Below are positions 8,000-16,142 of a stretch of 64,000 nt of DNA, in pieces (position 1 is the stretch's first letter; every line of letters starts with the position of its first letter). Made by a program: the position numbers and the translations under genes. The notes beneath the pieces are model-generated. The model did not search any database. It was not told where the DNA came from and saw only the letters and a program-made list of their open reading frames with translations. The stretch comes from Enterocloster lavalensis (GTDB lineage Bacteria; Bacillota; Clostridia; Lachnospirales; Lachnospiraceae). Location: assembly GCF_902364025.1 (NCBI RefSeq), contig NZ_CABJCG010000007.1, positions 124,001 through 188,000 on the forward strand. Reading direction: 5' to 3'.

Positions 8000-9109
8000 T
8001 TACTGTGTGCTGATTGAGTCGAACATTTCAGCGGCTTCCCCGGTCAGGCTGTCGGGAAGGGTGACTCCCAGGTTCTCAGCGACCTTGGTGTTGCCGTAGA
8101 ATGCGGCTTCCTTTAAAATCTCATATTTGAGCTCGCTGGCCTTAGCCTCGCCCTTTAAAACCTGGGCGGCCATCAGCCCGGTCTGCTTGCCAAGCTCAAT
8201 GTAGTCCAGTCCCATGGCTGCCAGGCAGCCGATTTTAACCTGCTCGATCTCGCTGCCGAACACGGGGATGTTCTTGGCGTTGGCCTTATCCAGAATCACG
8301 GGAAGGGAAGCTACCACGGTGTTGTCGGTCAGGTTGGTCATGCAGTCCACCTTGCCCAGCAGCGCGTCGGCGGCCAGGGGAATGTCGCTGGAGGCGGAGA
8401 TGCCGGACTCCACGATCTCAAAGCCGTAGGACGGAGCCAGAGCTTTGTACTCGGCGATGGTGGATTCGGAGTTCACCTCGCTGGTGGTGTACATGATGCC
8501 GATAGTCTTGGCATCGGGAAGAATCTCGCGGATCATTTTCAGCTGGGCCTCCACCGGCAGCTTGTCGCTGGTGCCGGTGATCTCGCCAACGGGGGTTCCG
8601 TCCTCAGTGGCAAGCTCGGCGGCCACCGGATCGGTGACGGCGGTGAAGATTACGGGGATACCGGATTTTTTGGCCACGCCGTACTGGGCCTGAGCCATGG
8701 GGGTGGCGATGCCACACATCAGGTCCACCTGTTTGCCTGCGAAGGTAGTGGCGATCTGGCTGGCCGTGCCGCCGTCCGCCTGGGAGTTCTCATAGAGAAT
8801 GGTCAGGTTTTTGCCCTCCTCGATTCCCGCTTCCTTTAAGCCCAGGATGAAGCCCTCGCGGCAGTTGTCCAGGGAGCCGTGCTCCGCGAACTGTCCGATT
8901 CCAATGGTGTAGCCGTCCGCCTTGGCCTCCGCTGTTGTCTCGGTTTCTTTCTCGGTCTCAGCGGCGGTGTCCGCCTCCGTGGCGGTCTCAGTCACGGCCG
9001 TGGTGTCGGCGGCAGCGGTGGTGGTTGTGTCCGTGGCTTTGGTCACACAGCCGGTCAGCAGGGAAGCACCCAGAGCAGCGGTTAAGAGAATTGCGATAGA
9101 CTTTTTCAT
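8000..9109 (-). CDS. trpX: Substrate-binding lipoprotein, tryptophan ABC transporter (TrpX-like)
   Basis: The 369-residue product is an ABC_sub_bind-family binding lipoprotein. MKKS begins a signal peptide ending LLTGC with C21 as the lipid site, followed by a Thr/Ala/Glu-rich linker (about 25-60) and a two-lobed binding domain. The reading frame continues open upstream to 9232, but the ATG at 9109 has AGGAGGAAAC just before it and gives a proper signal peptide, so I use that start. It is first in the operon, directly after the T-box terminator. Related TrpX proteins bind tryptophan; here the UGG specifier codon supports the same ligand. Confidence 0.88.
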   Translation of the reverse strand: MKKSIAILLTAALGASLLTGCVTKATDTTTTAAADTTAVTETATEADTAAETEKETETTAEAKADGYTIGIGQFAEHGSLDNCREGFILGLKEAGIEEGKNLTILYENSQADGGTASQIATTFAGKQVDLMCGIATPMAQAQYGVAKKSGIPVIFTAVTDPVAAELATEDGTPVGEITGTSDKLPVEAQLKMIREILPDAKTIGIMYTTSEVNSESTIAEYKALAPSYGFEIVESGISASSDIPLAADALLGKVDCMTNLTDNTVVASLPVILDKANAKNIPVFGSEIEQVKIGCLAAMGLDYIELGKQTGLMAAQVLKGEAKASELKYEILKEAAFYGNTKVAENLGVTLPDSLTGEAAEMFDSISTQ

Positions 9110-9225
9110 AATAGTTTCCTCCTCATTCCATGAAATATGTGTATGGTTCGTAATAAAATGCCGTTTGATTTGCAGAGGTAAAGGGGAGCGGAGCGGGCCG
9201 GGACCAGGTTGTGCGCACAAAAAAA

Positions 9226-9498
9226 GTCCCAATCACAGCCGATGCTGCGATTGAGACGAATAAAATCCGCGGTGCCACTCAATATTGACTAAACAGTCCA
9301 CTCTACACATACAAACATATGCGCCGCACGATTAACGGTTGCGGAATCCGTCGGTCCATACAGAGACGTTCGTCCGTTCAGGACCGCCCTCGAAAGTCCA
9401 TTCAGCCGCCTGTCCTATACCGCAATCCCACCACCTGCGGCTCTCTGTGATAAAACGTCTGGAAGCTTACTCCTCTTTCTCAACGGTTTATTTTATTA
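9226..9498 (-). promoter_or_regulatory. Tryptophan T-box leader (UGG specifier)
   Basis: Read on the minus strand, this leader has the conserved T-box core GAGTGGCACCGCGG (9267-9280) followed by a terminator. The terminator stem is 14 bp (9226-9239 region with 9244-9257) and ends in seven T. In Stem I, GAATGGACTTTCGAG places the triplet UGG (9398-9400) in the specifier position, normally flanked by GAA and AC. The UGGC in the antiterminator bulge would pair with a tRNA ending GCCA, matching the G discriminator of tRNA-Trp. Uncharged tRNA-Trp should therefore favour the antiterminator and switch on the transporter genes below. Confidence 0.93.
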
Positions 9499-9504
9499 AC
9501 CCAT

Positions 9505-9533
9505 ATCCTAATACAGAACCGCCGGTTTGTCAA
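9505..9533 (-). promoter_or_regulatory. Sigma-A promoter of the T-box/TrpXYZ operon
   Basis: On the minus strand a perfect TTGACA -35 (9528-9533) stands 17 bases from a TAGGAT -10 (9505-9510). Transcription would begin near 9498, giving a leader of about 390 bases before the lipoprotein start. Confidence 0.85.
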
Positions 9534-9617
9534 GAGCCGATTTAAAATAAAATGACTTTTATTGCCCGTGGAAATGTGATAGACTGTAATTGAACAATCA
9601 AACAGGAGGAAGCCGAC

Positions 9618-10130
9618 ATGAAACGGTTACTTGTAGTTGTGGACATGCAGAATGATTTTATAGACGGCGCTCTGGGGACCAAAGAGGCCCAGTCCATCGT
9701 CCCGGCCGTGGTGAAAAAGGCCGAAGCTTACGCGGCCGCGGGCGACGAGGTGGTGTTCACGCTGGATACCCATTTCGACGACTATATGGACACGGTGGAG
9801 GGCAGGAAGCTTCCGGTTCCCCACTGTATCAAGGGCACCCCAGGGTGGGAACTCTGCGAGCAGTTAAAAGCCTTCGAGGGCAGGCGCTTTGAGAAACATA
9901 CCTTTGGAAGCGGCTCGCTGTCCGAGTACGTCCGCGGCGGCGATTACCGGTCCGTGGAGCTGGTCGGGCTCTGTACCGATATCTGTGTGATTTCCAATGC
10001 GCTGATTTTAAAGGCCGCCGTGCCCGAGACGCCCATCGCGGTGGACCCGGCCTGCTGCGCCGGCGTCAGCCCGGAGAGCCACGACAACGCAATCGCTGCA
10101 ATGAAAGTGTGCCAGATCGACATTCTGTAG
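9618..10130 (+). CDS. Cysteine hydrolase of the isochorismatase family, nicotinamidase-like
   Basis: The 170-residue protein has the cysteine-hydrolase triad: D9 in VVDMQNDF, K93 and C123 in TDICV. D50, H52 and H69 are placed like the metal ligands of nicotinamidases, which turn nicotinamide into nicotinate for NAD salvage. The length is short but normal for this group. A GGAGGAAG precedes the ATG. It is followed at 38 bases by a cytidylate-kinase-like gene. Nicotinamidase is the best guess; other amidases share the fold. Confidence 0.8.
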   Translation: MKRLLVVVDMQNDFIDGALGTKEAQSIVPAVVKKAEAYAAAGDEVVFTLDTHFDDYMDTVEGRKLPVPHCIKGTPGWELCEQLKAFEGRRFEKHTFGSGSLSEYVRGGDYRSVELVGLCTDICVISNALILKAAVPETPIAVDPACCAGVSPESHDNAIAAMKVCQIDIL

Positions 10131-10168
10131 ATCGGTCGGCCATCAACATATTTTTAGGGGGCTATACT

Positions 10169-10807
10169 ATGAACAAAAAACATTTTGTGATCACGGTTGA
10201 ACGGCAGTATGGCAGCGGCGGACGCCTGACCGGCAAGCGCCTTGCCGAGGAGCTGGGCATCCACTTTTACGACGAGGAGATTCTGAAAATGACCTCCGAG
10301 ACCAGCGCCATCGGCGAGCAGTATTACCGCCTGGCCGACGAGAAGGCGGGCAACAACCTGCTTTACCGCATCGTCACCGGCATGAAGCCGGACTTAGGCG
10401 AGCCGGTGCGGGACGGGGACAATATCACCTCCCCGGAGAACCTGTTCCGCTTCCAGTCCTCGGTGATCCGAAAGCTGGCGGGCCAGGAGAGCTGCATCAT
10501 CGTGGGACGCTGCGGCAACTACGTGCTGCAGGACCAGCTGGACGACGTGATCCGAATCTTCGTCTACGCGGACACCGTCACCAGAGTGCGCCGGGTCATC
10601 GAGGTGGACCAGGTGGACGAGAAGGAAGCGCTGCGGCGCATGAAGCGCATCGACAAGGAGCGCAAGGAGTACCACCGGTATTTTACCGGGCGCGAGTGGA
10701 TGGACATGGAGAACTACGACCTGCCCATCAACGCCAGCCGCATCGACTACGACCAGATGATCAAGCTGATCAAGGACTATCTGGTGCTGCGGGGATACGA
10801 GATTTAA
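10169..10807 (+). CDS. Cytidylate kinase-like protein
   Basis: This 212-residue protein matches the cytidylate-kinase-like family. The N-terminus reads FVITVERQYGSGG, with a glycine-rich loop around residues 15-19, a DEEILKM segment near 37 and a lid-like arginine-rich stretch (KEALRRMKRIDKERKEYHRY) followed by the YDLPINAS motif. True CMP kinase has a GPSGSGKST loop; this variant loop belongs to a paralogous group of unclear substrate. I start it at the ATG with AGGGGGC upstream, not at an in-frame ATG within the previous gene. It may be cotranscribed with the hydrolase upstream. Confidence 0.8.
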   Translation: MNKKHFVITVERQYGSGGRLTGKRLAEELGIHFYDEEILKMTSETSAIGEQYYRLADEKAGNNLLYRIVTGMKPDLGEPVRDGDNITSPENLFRFQSSVIRKLAGQESCIIVGRCGNYVLQDQLDDVIRIFVYADTVTRVRRVIEVDQVDEKEALRRMKRIDKERKEYHRYFTGREWMDMENYDLPINASRIDYDQMIKLIKDYLVLRGYEI

Positions 10808-10906
10808 AGGCGGCCGGGCGTGAGCAGCGGGCGGCCATAAGCGGTGAGGGAGCGGGCGCGGGACATACATGGCGCCCGCTTCTGTATTAGAAAGGCGGTT
10901 TAAGTA

Positions 10907-11680
10907 ATGAATATTTTTATTGGGATTATGATCCCGTTTATCGGAACCACGGCCGGGGCGGCCTGCGTTTATTTTCTGCGCCAGGGGATGCGCCAGGTGG
11001 TGCAGAAAGGGCTTCTGGGTTTTGCCTCGGGCGTGATGATCGCAGCCTCGGTGTGGTCTTTGCTGATCCCGGCCATGGATATGAGCGAGGGAATGGGGAA
11101 GCTGGCGTTTATTCCGGCTGCGGTGGGTTTCTGTCTGGGAATCGGATTTCTGCTGGCACTGGACCGGCTGATTCCCCATCTGCACCTGGACGCTGAGGAG
11201 CCGGAAGGCCCCAGTGGCAACTGGAAGAAGAGCACCATGCTGGTGTTGGCGGTGACGCTGCACAACATCCCCGAGGGCATGGCGGTGGGCGTGGCCTTCG
11301 CGGGTCTGCTGGCTGACAACGGCACCATCACCATGGCGGGGGCTCTGGCCCTGGCAATCGGCATTGCCATCCAGAATTTCCCGGAGGGAGCCATCATTTC
11401 CCTGCCCTTAAAGGAGGCGGCGGGAAGGAACAAGGCCTTTGTCTACGGCATGCTTTCCGGGATCGTGGAGCCCATCGGCGCGGGGATCATGCTGGCGCTG
11501 TCGGATTTCCTCGGCCCGGCGCTGCCCTATATGCTGTCCTTCGCCGCAGGCGCCATGGTCTACGTGGTGGTGGAGGAGCTGATCCCGGAGTCCGCGGAGG
11601 GCGAACACTCCAATATCGGGACCATCGGGTTCGCGGCAGGGTTTGTGGTGATGATGATTCTGGACGTGGCGTTGGGATAA
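10907..11680 (+). CDS. ZIP-family divalent metal transporter
   Basis: The 257-residue membrane protein has about eight predicted helices and the ZIP signatures HNIPEG (119-124) in helix IV and NFPEG (157-161) in helix V, which form the metal site. A histidine-containing loop (IPHLHLDAEE, about 89-98) sits between helices III and IV, as is usual. It would import zinc, iron or manganese across the membrane, most like bacterial ZupT/GufA proteins. It is preceded by AAAGGCGG and followed by a strong terminator. No metal-regulator site was seen. Confidence 0.88.
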   Translation: MNIFIGIMIPFIGTTAGAACVYFLRQGMRQVVQKGLLGFASGVMIAASVWSLLIPAMDMSEGMGKLAFIPAAVGFCLGIGFLLALDRLIPHLHLDAEEPEGPSGNWKKSTMLVLAVTLHNIPEGMAVGVAFAGLLADNGTITMAGALALAIGIAIQNFPEGAIISLPLKEAAGRNKAFVYGMLSGIVEPIGAGIMLALSDFLGPALPYMLSFAAGAMVYVVVEELIPESAEGEHSNIGTIGFAAGFVVMMILDVALG

Positions 11681-11706
11681 TAAAAAGAGAAAAAGAAACA
11701 AAAGAG

Positions 11707-11766
11707 AATCCCCGGCCGGGATATCTGCCGCTGCGATTGGCAGATATCCCGGGCTGGGGATTTTTG
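11707..11766. terminator. Strong terminator between the ZIP gene and aroA
   Basis: A stem of about 22 bp with one bulge (core GGGATATCTGCC/GGCAGATATCCC) is followed by TTTTTGG on the plus strand. A T-rich run is also present on the minus strand, so it can serve both converging genes. Confidence 0.9.
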
Positions 11767-11807
11767 GTTGAATATAACAGTCTGCGGTCATCCAATGGTC
11801 AGATGAT

Positions 11808-13097
11808 TTATTCCGTCAGCTTCTCCAAATCCCGGTAGAACCCCGGATAGGAGATATTGACGCACTGGGCGTCCTTGATGGCGGTCACGCCGTCGGCGCA
11901 GAGGGCGGTCACCGCGAAGGTCATTGCGATGCGGTGATCCAGATGGCTGTCGATCTCCGCTCCGTGCAGGGGGCGTCCGCCCCGAATGATCATGCCGTCC
12001 TCCGTCTCTGTGACGTCCGCTCCCATGGCGTTTAAGCTCTCCACCATGATGGCGATGCGGTTGGACTCCTTGACCTTCAGCTCCGCCGCGTCCTTTATGA
12101 CGGTCTCGCCCTGGGCCGTGCAGGCCATGGCGGCGATCATGGGCAGCTCGTCGATCAGGGTGGGGATCACCTCGCCCTCCACCACGGTTCCGCTAAGGGG
12201 AGAGTGGCGCACCAGAAGATCGGCGGTGGGTTCGGCGCCGCTGTGGTTTTCATTTAACAGCGTCAGATCCGCGCCCATGTCCCGGCAGACTTTCAGGATT
12301 CCGGCCCGGGTGGGATTGATCCCCACGCCTTTGATCAGCACCTGGGAGCCGGGAACCATCAGAGCGCCCGCGATGAAATAGGCGGCGGAGGAGATGTCCC
12401 CGGGTACGGCAACCTTTGTTCCGAACAGCTCGTCCGCCGGGGAGATGGTGGCCGTGGCACCGTAGGAATTTACCGCGGCCCCGAAGTGGCGCAGCATCAG
12501 CTCCGTGTGGTTGCGGGAGAGCGCCGGTTCGGTGACGCTTGTCTCGCCCTGGGCGTAGAGTCCGGCCAGAAGGACGGCGGACTTCACCTGGGCGGAGGCC
12601 ACCTTGGAGTTGTAGTGGATGCCGGTGAGGCGGCGGCCCTTGATGCGCAGGGGCGCGCAGCCGTTTTTGTTGACGCTGGCGATATCCGCGCCCATCATGG
12701 ACAGCGGGTCGATGATGCGTTTCATGGGGCGCTTCTGGATGGACGCGTCCCCGGTCAGGGTCACGTCGAAGTTCTGGGCCGCCAGGATGCCGGAGATCAG
12801 GCGCATGGTGGTGCCGCTGTTGCCGCAGTCCAGCAGTCCGGCGGGGCGCTTCAGTCCCCGCATGCCGTTTCCGTGCACCAGCACCCGGTCGCCCAGATTG
12901 TCGATGCCCACGCCCATACGCCGGAAGCAGGCGATGGTGGAGAGGCAGTCCGCGCCCTGGAGAAAGCCCCGAATCTCAGTCAATCCCTTGGCGATGGAGC
13001 CGAACATGACGGCCCGGTGCGAGATGGACTTGTCGCCGGGCACGGCCAGCTCGCCGTTTAACCCGGACATTGCTTTGGTAAATTCCATAGATTCCAT
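11808..13097 (-). CDS. aroA: 3-phosphoshikimate 1-carboxyvinyltransferase (EPSP synthase)
   Basis: The enzyme joins shikimate 3-phosphate and phosphoenolpyruvate in the sixth step of aromatic amino acid synthesis. The 429-residue chain contains VPGDKSISHRA (19-29) with substrate-binding K23, S24 and R28, GNSGTTMRL (92-100) and the catalytic-acid region LIDELPMIA. Length is normal. I choose the ATG at 13097 because AGGGGG is eight bases upstream; a TTG two codons earlier is less likely. It is the last gene of aroF-tyrA-aroA. The single alanine or glycine differences that decide glyphosate class were not assessed. Confidence 0.95.
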   Translation of the reverse strand: MESMEFTKAMSGLNGELAVPGDKSISHRAVMFGSIAKGLTEIRGFLQGADCLSTIACFRRMGVGIDNLGDRVLVHGNGMRGLKRPAGLLDCGNSGTTMRLISGILAAQNFDVTLTGDASIQKRPMKRIIDPLSMMGADIASVNKNGCAPLRIKGRRLTGIHYNSKVASAQVKSAVLLAGLYAQGETSVTEPALSRNHTELMLRHFGAAVNSYGATATISPADELFGTKVAVPGDISSAAYFIAGALMVPGSQVLIKGVGINPTRAGILKVCRDMGADLTLLNENHSGAEPTADLLVRHSPLSGTVVEGEVIPTLIDELPMIAAMACTAQGETVIKDAAELKVKESNRIAIMVESLNAMGADVTETEDGMIIRGGRPLHGAEIDSHLDHRIAMTFAVTALCADGVTAIKDAQCVNISYPGFYRDLEKLTE

Positions 13098-13140
13098 TTT
13101 CAATTCCCCCTTTGACCTTTGAAAGGGTGCGCCCTTACGG

Positions 13141-14277
13141 CTACACCCTGAACATTTCGTATTTGTATTTGTCGAGATGCTTCCAGGCCGCCTCCATGGA
13201 CTCCTGGTCGTAGAAGGCGATCTTGAGCGCGCCCTCGCCGTGCTCCCGGTTGTTGTTGATGCCGATGTTTTTGATGCTGATGCCCTTGGCGGCCAGGATC
13301 ACGGAGATGGTGGAGATGGAACCCACCTCGTCCACCACGTCCACCGAGAACTCGTAGGCCGGCTCTAAGGGCCCCCTGGCCCGCTCGGTAATGGAGTTGC
13401 GGTAGTCCCGGGAGGTCTCAAACAGCTTGTAGATTCCCTCGTTGTCCCGCCCACGGATCTGGTCCAGCACCTGGTTTAAGGAGGCGATGTAGCGCTCCAG
13501 AACCTCCGCGATGGGGAGCGTGTTGGTCATGCAGATCTGCTCCCACATTTCCGGGGAGGAGGAGGCGATGCGGGTGATATCCTTGAAGCCTCCGGCCGCC
13601 ACCCGTTTCATGGTGCCCGCAGCCGTGTCGCTGTCCCGTACCAGGTTGACCAGGGAGGAGGCGATCAGATGGGGCAGATGGCTGATGGCGGCCACCACCC
13701 GGTCGTGCACCCGGTAGTCCAACACCATGGGGATAGCGCCGATGATCCGGGCCACGGTCAGGATGCGCCGTACATTTTCCGGCTGCTCCTCAAAGGGCAG
13801 GGAACCGTCTGCGCCCACGGGCGGCGTCACGATGTAGTAGGCGTTTTCCAGCAAATGGTCAGAGGAATTTTCATAGCCCGTCTTTTCCGAGCCCGCCATG
13901 GGGTGGCCTCCGACGAAGCGGTCCTCCAGGCCCTGGCGCGCGATCTCCTCGTGGATGCTGGTCTTGGTGCTGCCCACGTCCGTGATCAGGGCGCCCTCCT
14001 TTAAATAGGGCCGGATGGCCGTGAGATACTGGGCGTTGTACTCCACCGGGGTGCAGAGGAAGATCAGGTCGCACTGGGACAGCTGATCGCCGATGCCCTC
14101 CAGAATCACATCCACGATGCCGTCCGCTTTAGCCTGCTCCAGCCTGGCGCGGGTCCGCATATAGGCCATGATGCGCACCTGGGGCTGCCTGCGCTTGATC
14201 GCCCTGGCGATGGAGCCGCCGATGAGCCCCAGGCCGATAAAACCGATGGTGGAATCCGTCATGTTCTGTTCTCCCAT
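13141..14277 (-). CDS. tyrA: Prephenate dehydrogenase with C-terminal ACT domain
   Basis: This enzyme oxidatively decarboxylates prephenate to 4-hydroxyphenylpyruvate for tyrosine synthesis. The NAD-binding motif GFIGLGLIGGS is near residues 12-22, the helical dehydrogenase domain contains GGHPMAGSEKTGYE, and the last 75 residues (from about 303, YEFSVDVVDEVGSIS) form an ACT domain, a likely site for feedback by tyrosine. At 378 residues it is typical of the Firmicutes form. Two starts are equally supported: this ATG (GAGGG upstream) and one five codons later at 14262 (GGGAG upstream). It lies between aroF and aroA. Confidence 0.93.
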   Translation of the reverse strand: MGEQNMTDSTIGFIGLGLIGGSIARAIKRRQPQVRIMAYMRTRARLEQAKADGIVDVILEGIGDQLSQCDLIFLCTPVEYNAQYLTAIRPYLKEGALITDVGSTKTSIHEEIARQGLEDRFVGGHPMAGSEKTGYENSSDHLLENAYYIVTPPVGADGSLPFEEQPENVRRILTVARIIGAIPMVLDYRVHDRVVAAISHLPHLIASSLVNLVRDSDTAAGTMKRVAAGGFKDITRIASSSPEMWEQICMTNTLPIAEVLERYIASLNQVLDQIRGRDNEGIYKLFETSRDYRNSITERARGPLEPAYEFSVDVVDEVGSISTISVILAAKGISIKNIGINNNREHGEGALKIAFYDQESMEAAWKHLDKYKYEMFRV

Positions 14278-14389
14278 TTCCTATCCCTCTTTCTCTGTAA
14301 ATGCGGCGGGAGGATTTTGCGGTTCCCGCGTCGCTATGATACGTTTTTGCCGGATACTGCCTCAGACTGTTTTTCCAACCGGCGTTCCC

Positions 14390-15403
14390 TTAAAAGTGCC
14401 TTCCCGCCAGCTCCACATATGGCTTTAAATCCCCCATCAGCTGATCAAAGGCGTCGAAGGTCAGGGACTGGGGCCCGTCGGAGAGGGCCTTGGCCGGGCA
14501 GGGATGGACCTCGATCATCAGACCGTCGGCTCCCACGGCCACGGCCGCCTTGGCCAAAGGCTCCACGTAGGCCCGCACGCCGGTGGCGTGGCTGGGGTCC
14601 ACGATCACGGGCAAATGGCTCTTCTGGCGGATCACGGGCACCGCGCTGATGTCCAGGGTGTTGCGGGTGCTTGTCTCGTAGGTGCGGATGCCCCGCTCGC
14701 AGAGCACGATGTTGGGGTTGCCCTCGGAAATGATGTACTCCGCCGCGTTGAGCCACTCGTCCACGGTGGCGGCGATGCCGCGCTTTAAGAGCACGGGGAT
14801 GCCGGATTTACCGGCCTCCTTTAACAGCTCGAAGTTCTGCATGTTGCGGGCGCCGATCTGAAGCATATCCACATATTGGACGGCCGCCTCGATGGCATGT
14901 GCGCTGGTCACCTCACAGATAACGTTGAGGCCGGTGGCTTCCCTGGCCTCCTTCATGTATTTGAGCCCTTCCTCCTCCAGACCCTGGAAGGAGTAGGGGG
15001 AGGTCCTGGGTTTGTAAGCGCCGCCCCGCAGAAAGGTGGCGCCGGCCTTTTTCACGGCAAATGCCGTCTCCATCAACTGTTCCCTGCTCTCAATGGCGCA
15101 GGGACCGGCCATCACGGTCATGGTGCCGGGGCCGATGTGGGTGTTGCCAACCGGGATCACGGAGTCCTCGGGGTGGAACTTTTTGTTGACCAGCTTGTAG
15201 GACTCGGTTACAGGGACGATCTTTTCCACGCCCTCGCTCATCTCGATGTTGCAGCCTGCCAGCTGAGTCTTGTCGCCCACCACGCCTACGATGGTGACCT
15301 GGGAGCCCTTGGACAGATGGGCCTGCAGCCCTTTGGATTCAATGATATCCGTGACTTTGCGGATCGCCTCGTCGGAGGCGCTTGGTTTCATAATAATAAT
15401 CAT
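14390..15403 (-). CDS. aroF: 3-deoxy-7-phosphoheptulonate synthase (DAHP synthase, type I-beta)
   Basis: This enzyme condenses phosphoenolpyruvate and erythrose 4-phosphate, committing carbon to the shikimate pathway. The 337-residue protein has an N-terminal ferredoxin-like regulatory domain (about 1-68) and a TIM barrel with GPCAIES near 100, [20 protein letters not shown] and DPSHATG, which mark the AroF/KDOP-synthase-like subgroup. The N-terminal domain usually mediates inhibition by tyrosine or phenylalanine. It is first in aroF-tyrA-aroA, with AAAGGAG upstream and a clear promoter. No T-box was found in its short leader. Confidence 0.95.
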   Translation of the reverse strand: MIIIMKPSASDEAIRKVTDIIESKGLQAHLSKGSQVTIVGVVGDKTQLAGCNIEMSEGVEKIVPVTESYKLVNKKFHPEDSVIPVGNTHIGPGTMTVMAGPCAIESREQLMETAFAVKKAGATFLRGGAYKPRTSPYSFQGLEEEGLKYMKEAREATGLNVICEVTSAHAIEAAVQYVDMLQIGARNMQNFELLKEAGKSGIPVLLKRGIAATVDEWLNAAEYIISEGNPNIVLCERGIRTYETSTRNTLDISAVPVIRQKSHLPVIVDPSHATGVRAYVEPLAKAAVAVGADGLMIEVHPCPAKALSDGPQSLTFDAFDQLMGDLKPYVELAGRHF

Positions 15404-15481
15404 GAGAGAAATGCTCCTTTATTCGGTATATTAAGAAAACGTATGCCGTCCGGACCGGCGCGTATGTCTTTTGCTTCTGAT

Positions 15482-15510
15482 AGTGTAAGCGATTGGAATT
15501 AAAATGTCAA
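15482..15510 (-). promoter_or_regulatory. Sigma-A promoter of aroF-tyrA-aroA
   Basis: On the minus strand TTGACA (15505-15510) is 17 bases from TACACT (15482-15487). The predicted start near 15475 gives a leader of about 70 bases, too short for a T-box. Confidence 0.82.
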
Positions 15511-15652
15511 CACTTTATTGCGTTAAACTTTAAAACTTTGACGCGCGCCAGGACCGGCGGGCGCAGAGCGGGAAATGGGAGGGGCTTTGGAGTATGTTTA
15601 TAAAATGTTAAGGCAAATAGACGAAATTAGCCACAAAATTGTAAAATACCGA

Positions 15653-15661
15653 TGGTATAAT
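15653..15661 (+). promoter_or_regulatory. Extended -10 element upstream of the 58-residue protein gene
   Basis: TGGTATAAT is a perfect extended -10 (TGN-TATAAT) 41 bases before the start codon. No convincing -35 was found at the usual distance. Confidence 0.55.
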
Positions 15662-15702
15662 AAAAAAACAGGTACACCTTTTACGGAAAGGAGAGACGGA
15701 AC

Positions 15703-15879
15703 ATGAAACAGAAAGATGAGATAACGGAATTATTACAGCGCTTGTACGGCTTTTCCGATGACCAGCTGCTTAAGGATTTTAAGGAAGCCGAAGCCGAGGT
15801 GGAGGCGGAGGGAGGACCGACGCCCGACCCGGAAGGCTTTGCGCGGCTGTGGGAAAAGATGCGGGAGCAGGGCCTGTAG
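15703..15879 (+). CDS. Small acidic protein of unknown function (58 residues)
   Basis: This short frame starts MKQKDEITELL, continues through a Glu/Ala-rich helix (DFKEAEAEVEAEG) and ends ARLWEKMREQGL. It has an ATG preceded by GGAAAGGAGAG, an extended -10 upstream and a hairpin just after the stop, so it is probably translated. The sequence looks like two amphipathic helices without cysteines or membrane segment. I recognise no family. It stands alone between the aroF promoter and the EF-G paralogue gene. Confidence 0.65.
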   Translation: MKQKDEITELLQRLYGFSDDQLLKDFKEAEAEVEAEGGPTPDPEGFARLWEKMREQGL

Positions 15880-15884
15880 TTCCC

Positions 15885-15911
15885 TTCGGCGGGATGTACG
15901 TCCCGCCGGAA
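15885..15911 (+). terminator. Hairpin after the 58-residue protein gene
   Basis: An 8-bp perfect stem CGGCGGGA/TCCCGCCG (15887-15894 with 15901-15908) encloses a six-base loop. There is no T-run, so it may be a processing or stability element rather than an intrinsic terminator. Confidence 0.45.
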
Positions 15912-16049
15912 CGGAAGGAATGGGGCCGCCTAAAATTTGGAAACTGTGGATTTGAGGGAATATATTGCGAAATTTCCCTTATTTTACGGGGTTCTTTCCC
16001 GAAAGTGAAAAACGATTTTATAATTTTTGTCTAAATTTGAGCAAATTGC

Positions 16050-16078
16050 TTGATAAATTCCGAATAATTTAGTAAAAT
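16050..16078 (+). promoter_or_regulatory. Sigma-A promoter of the EF-G paralogue
   Basis: TTGATA (16050-16055) is 17 bases from TAAAAT (16073-16078), about 65 bases before the start codon, which follows AAGGAGGGAAG. Confidence 0.72.
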
Positions 16079-16142
16079 AGACCCATGGATTTAAAGGGAT
16101 GCTTTGTCATCTTGAAGTATACACATATAAGGAGGGAAGTTT

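Noticed and set aside
10394..11263. Minus-strand frame of 289 codons
   Set aside because: It is antisense to the kinase-like and ZIP genes, and both plus-strand genes have clear motifs.
15404..15481. T-box or other attenuator before aroF
   Set aside because: The leader after the predicted start is only about 70 bases, with no T-box core and no terminator-like hairpin.
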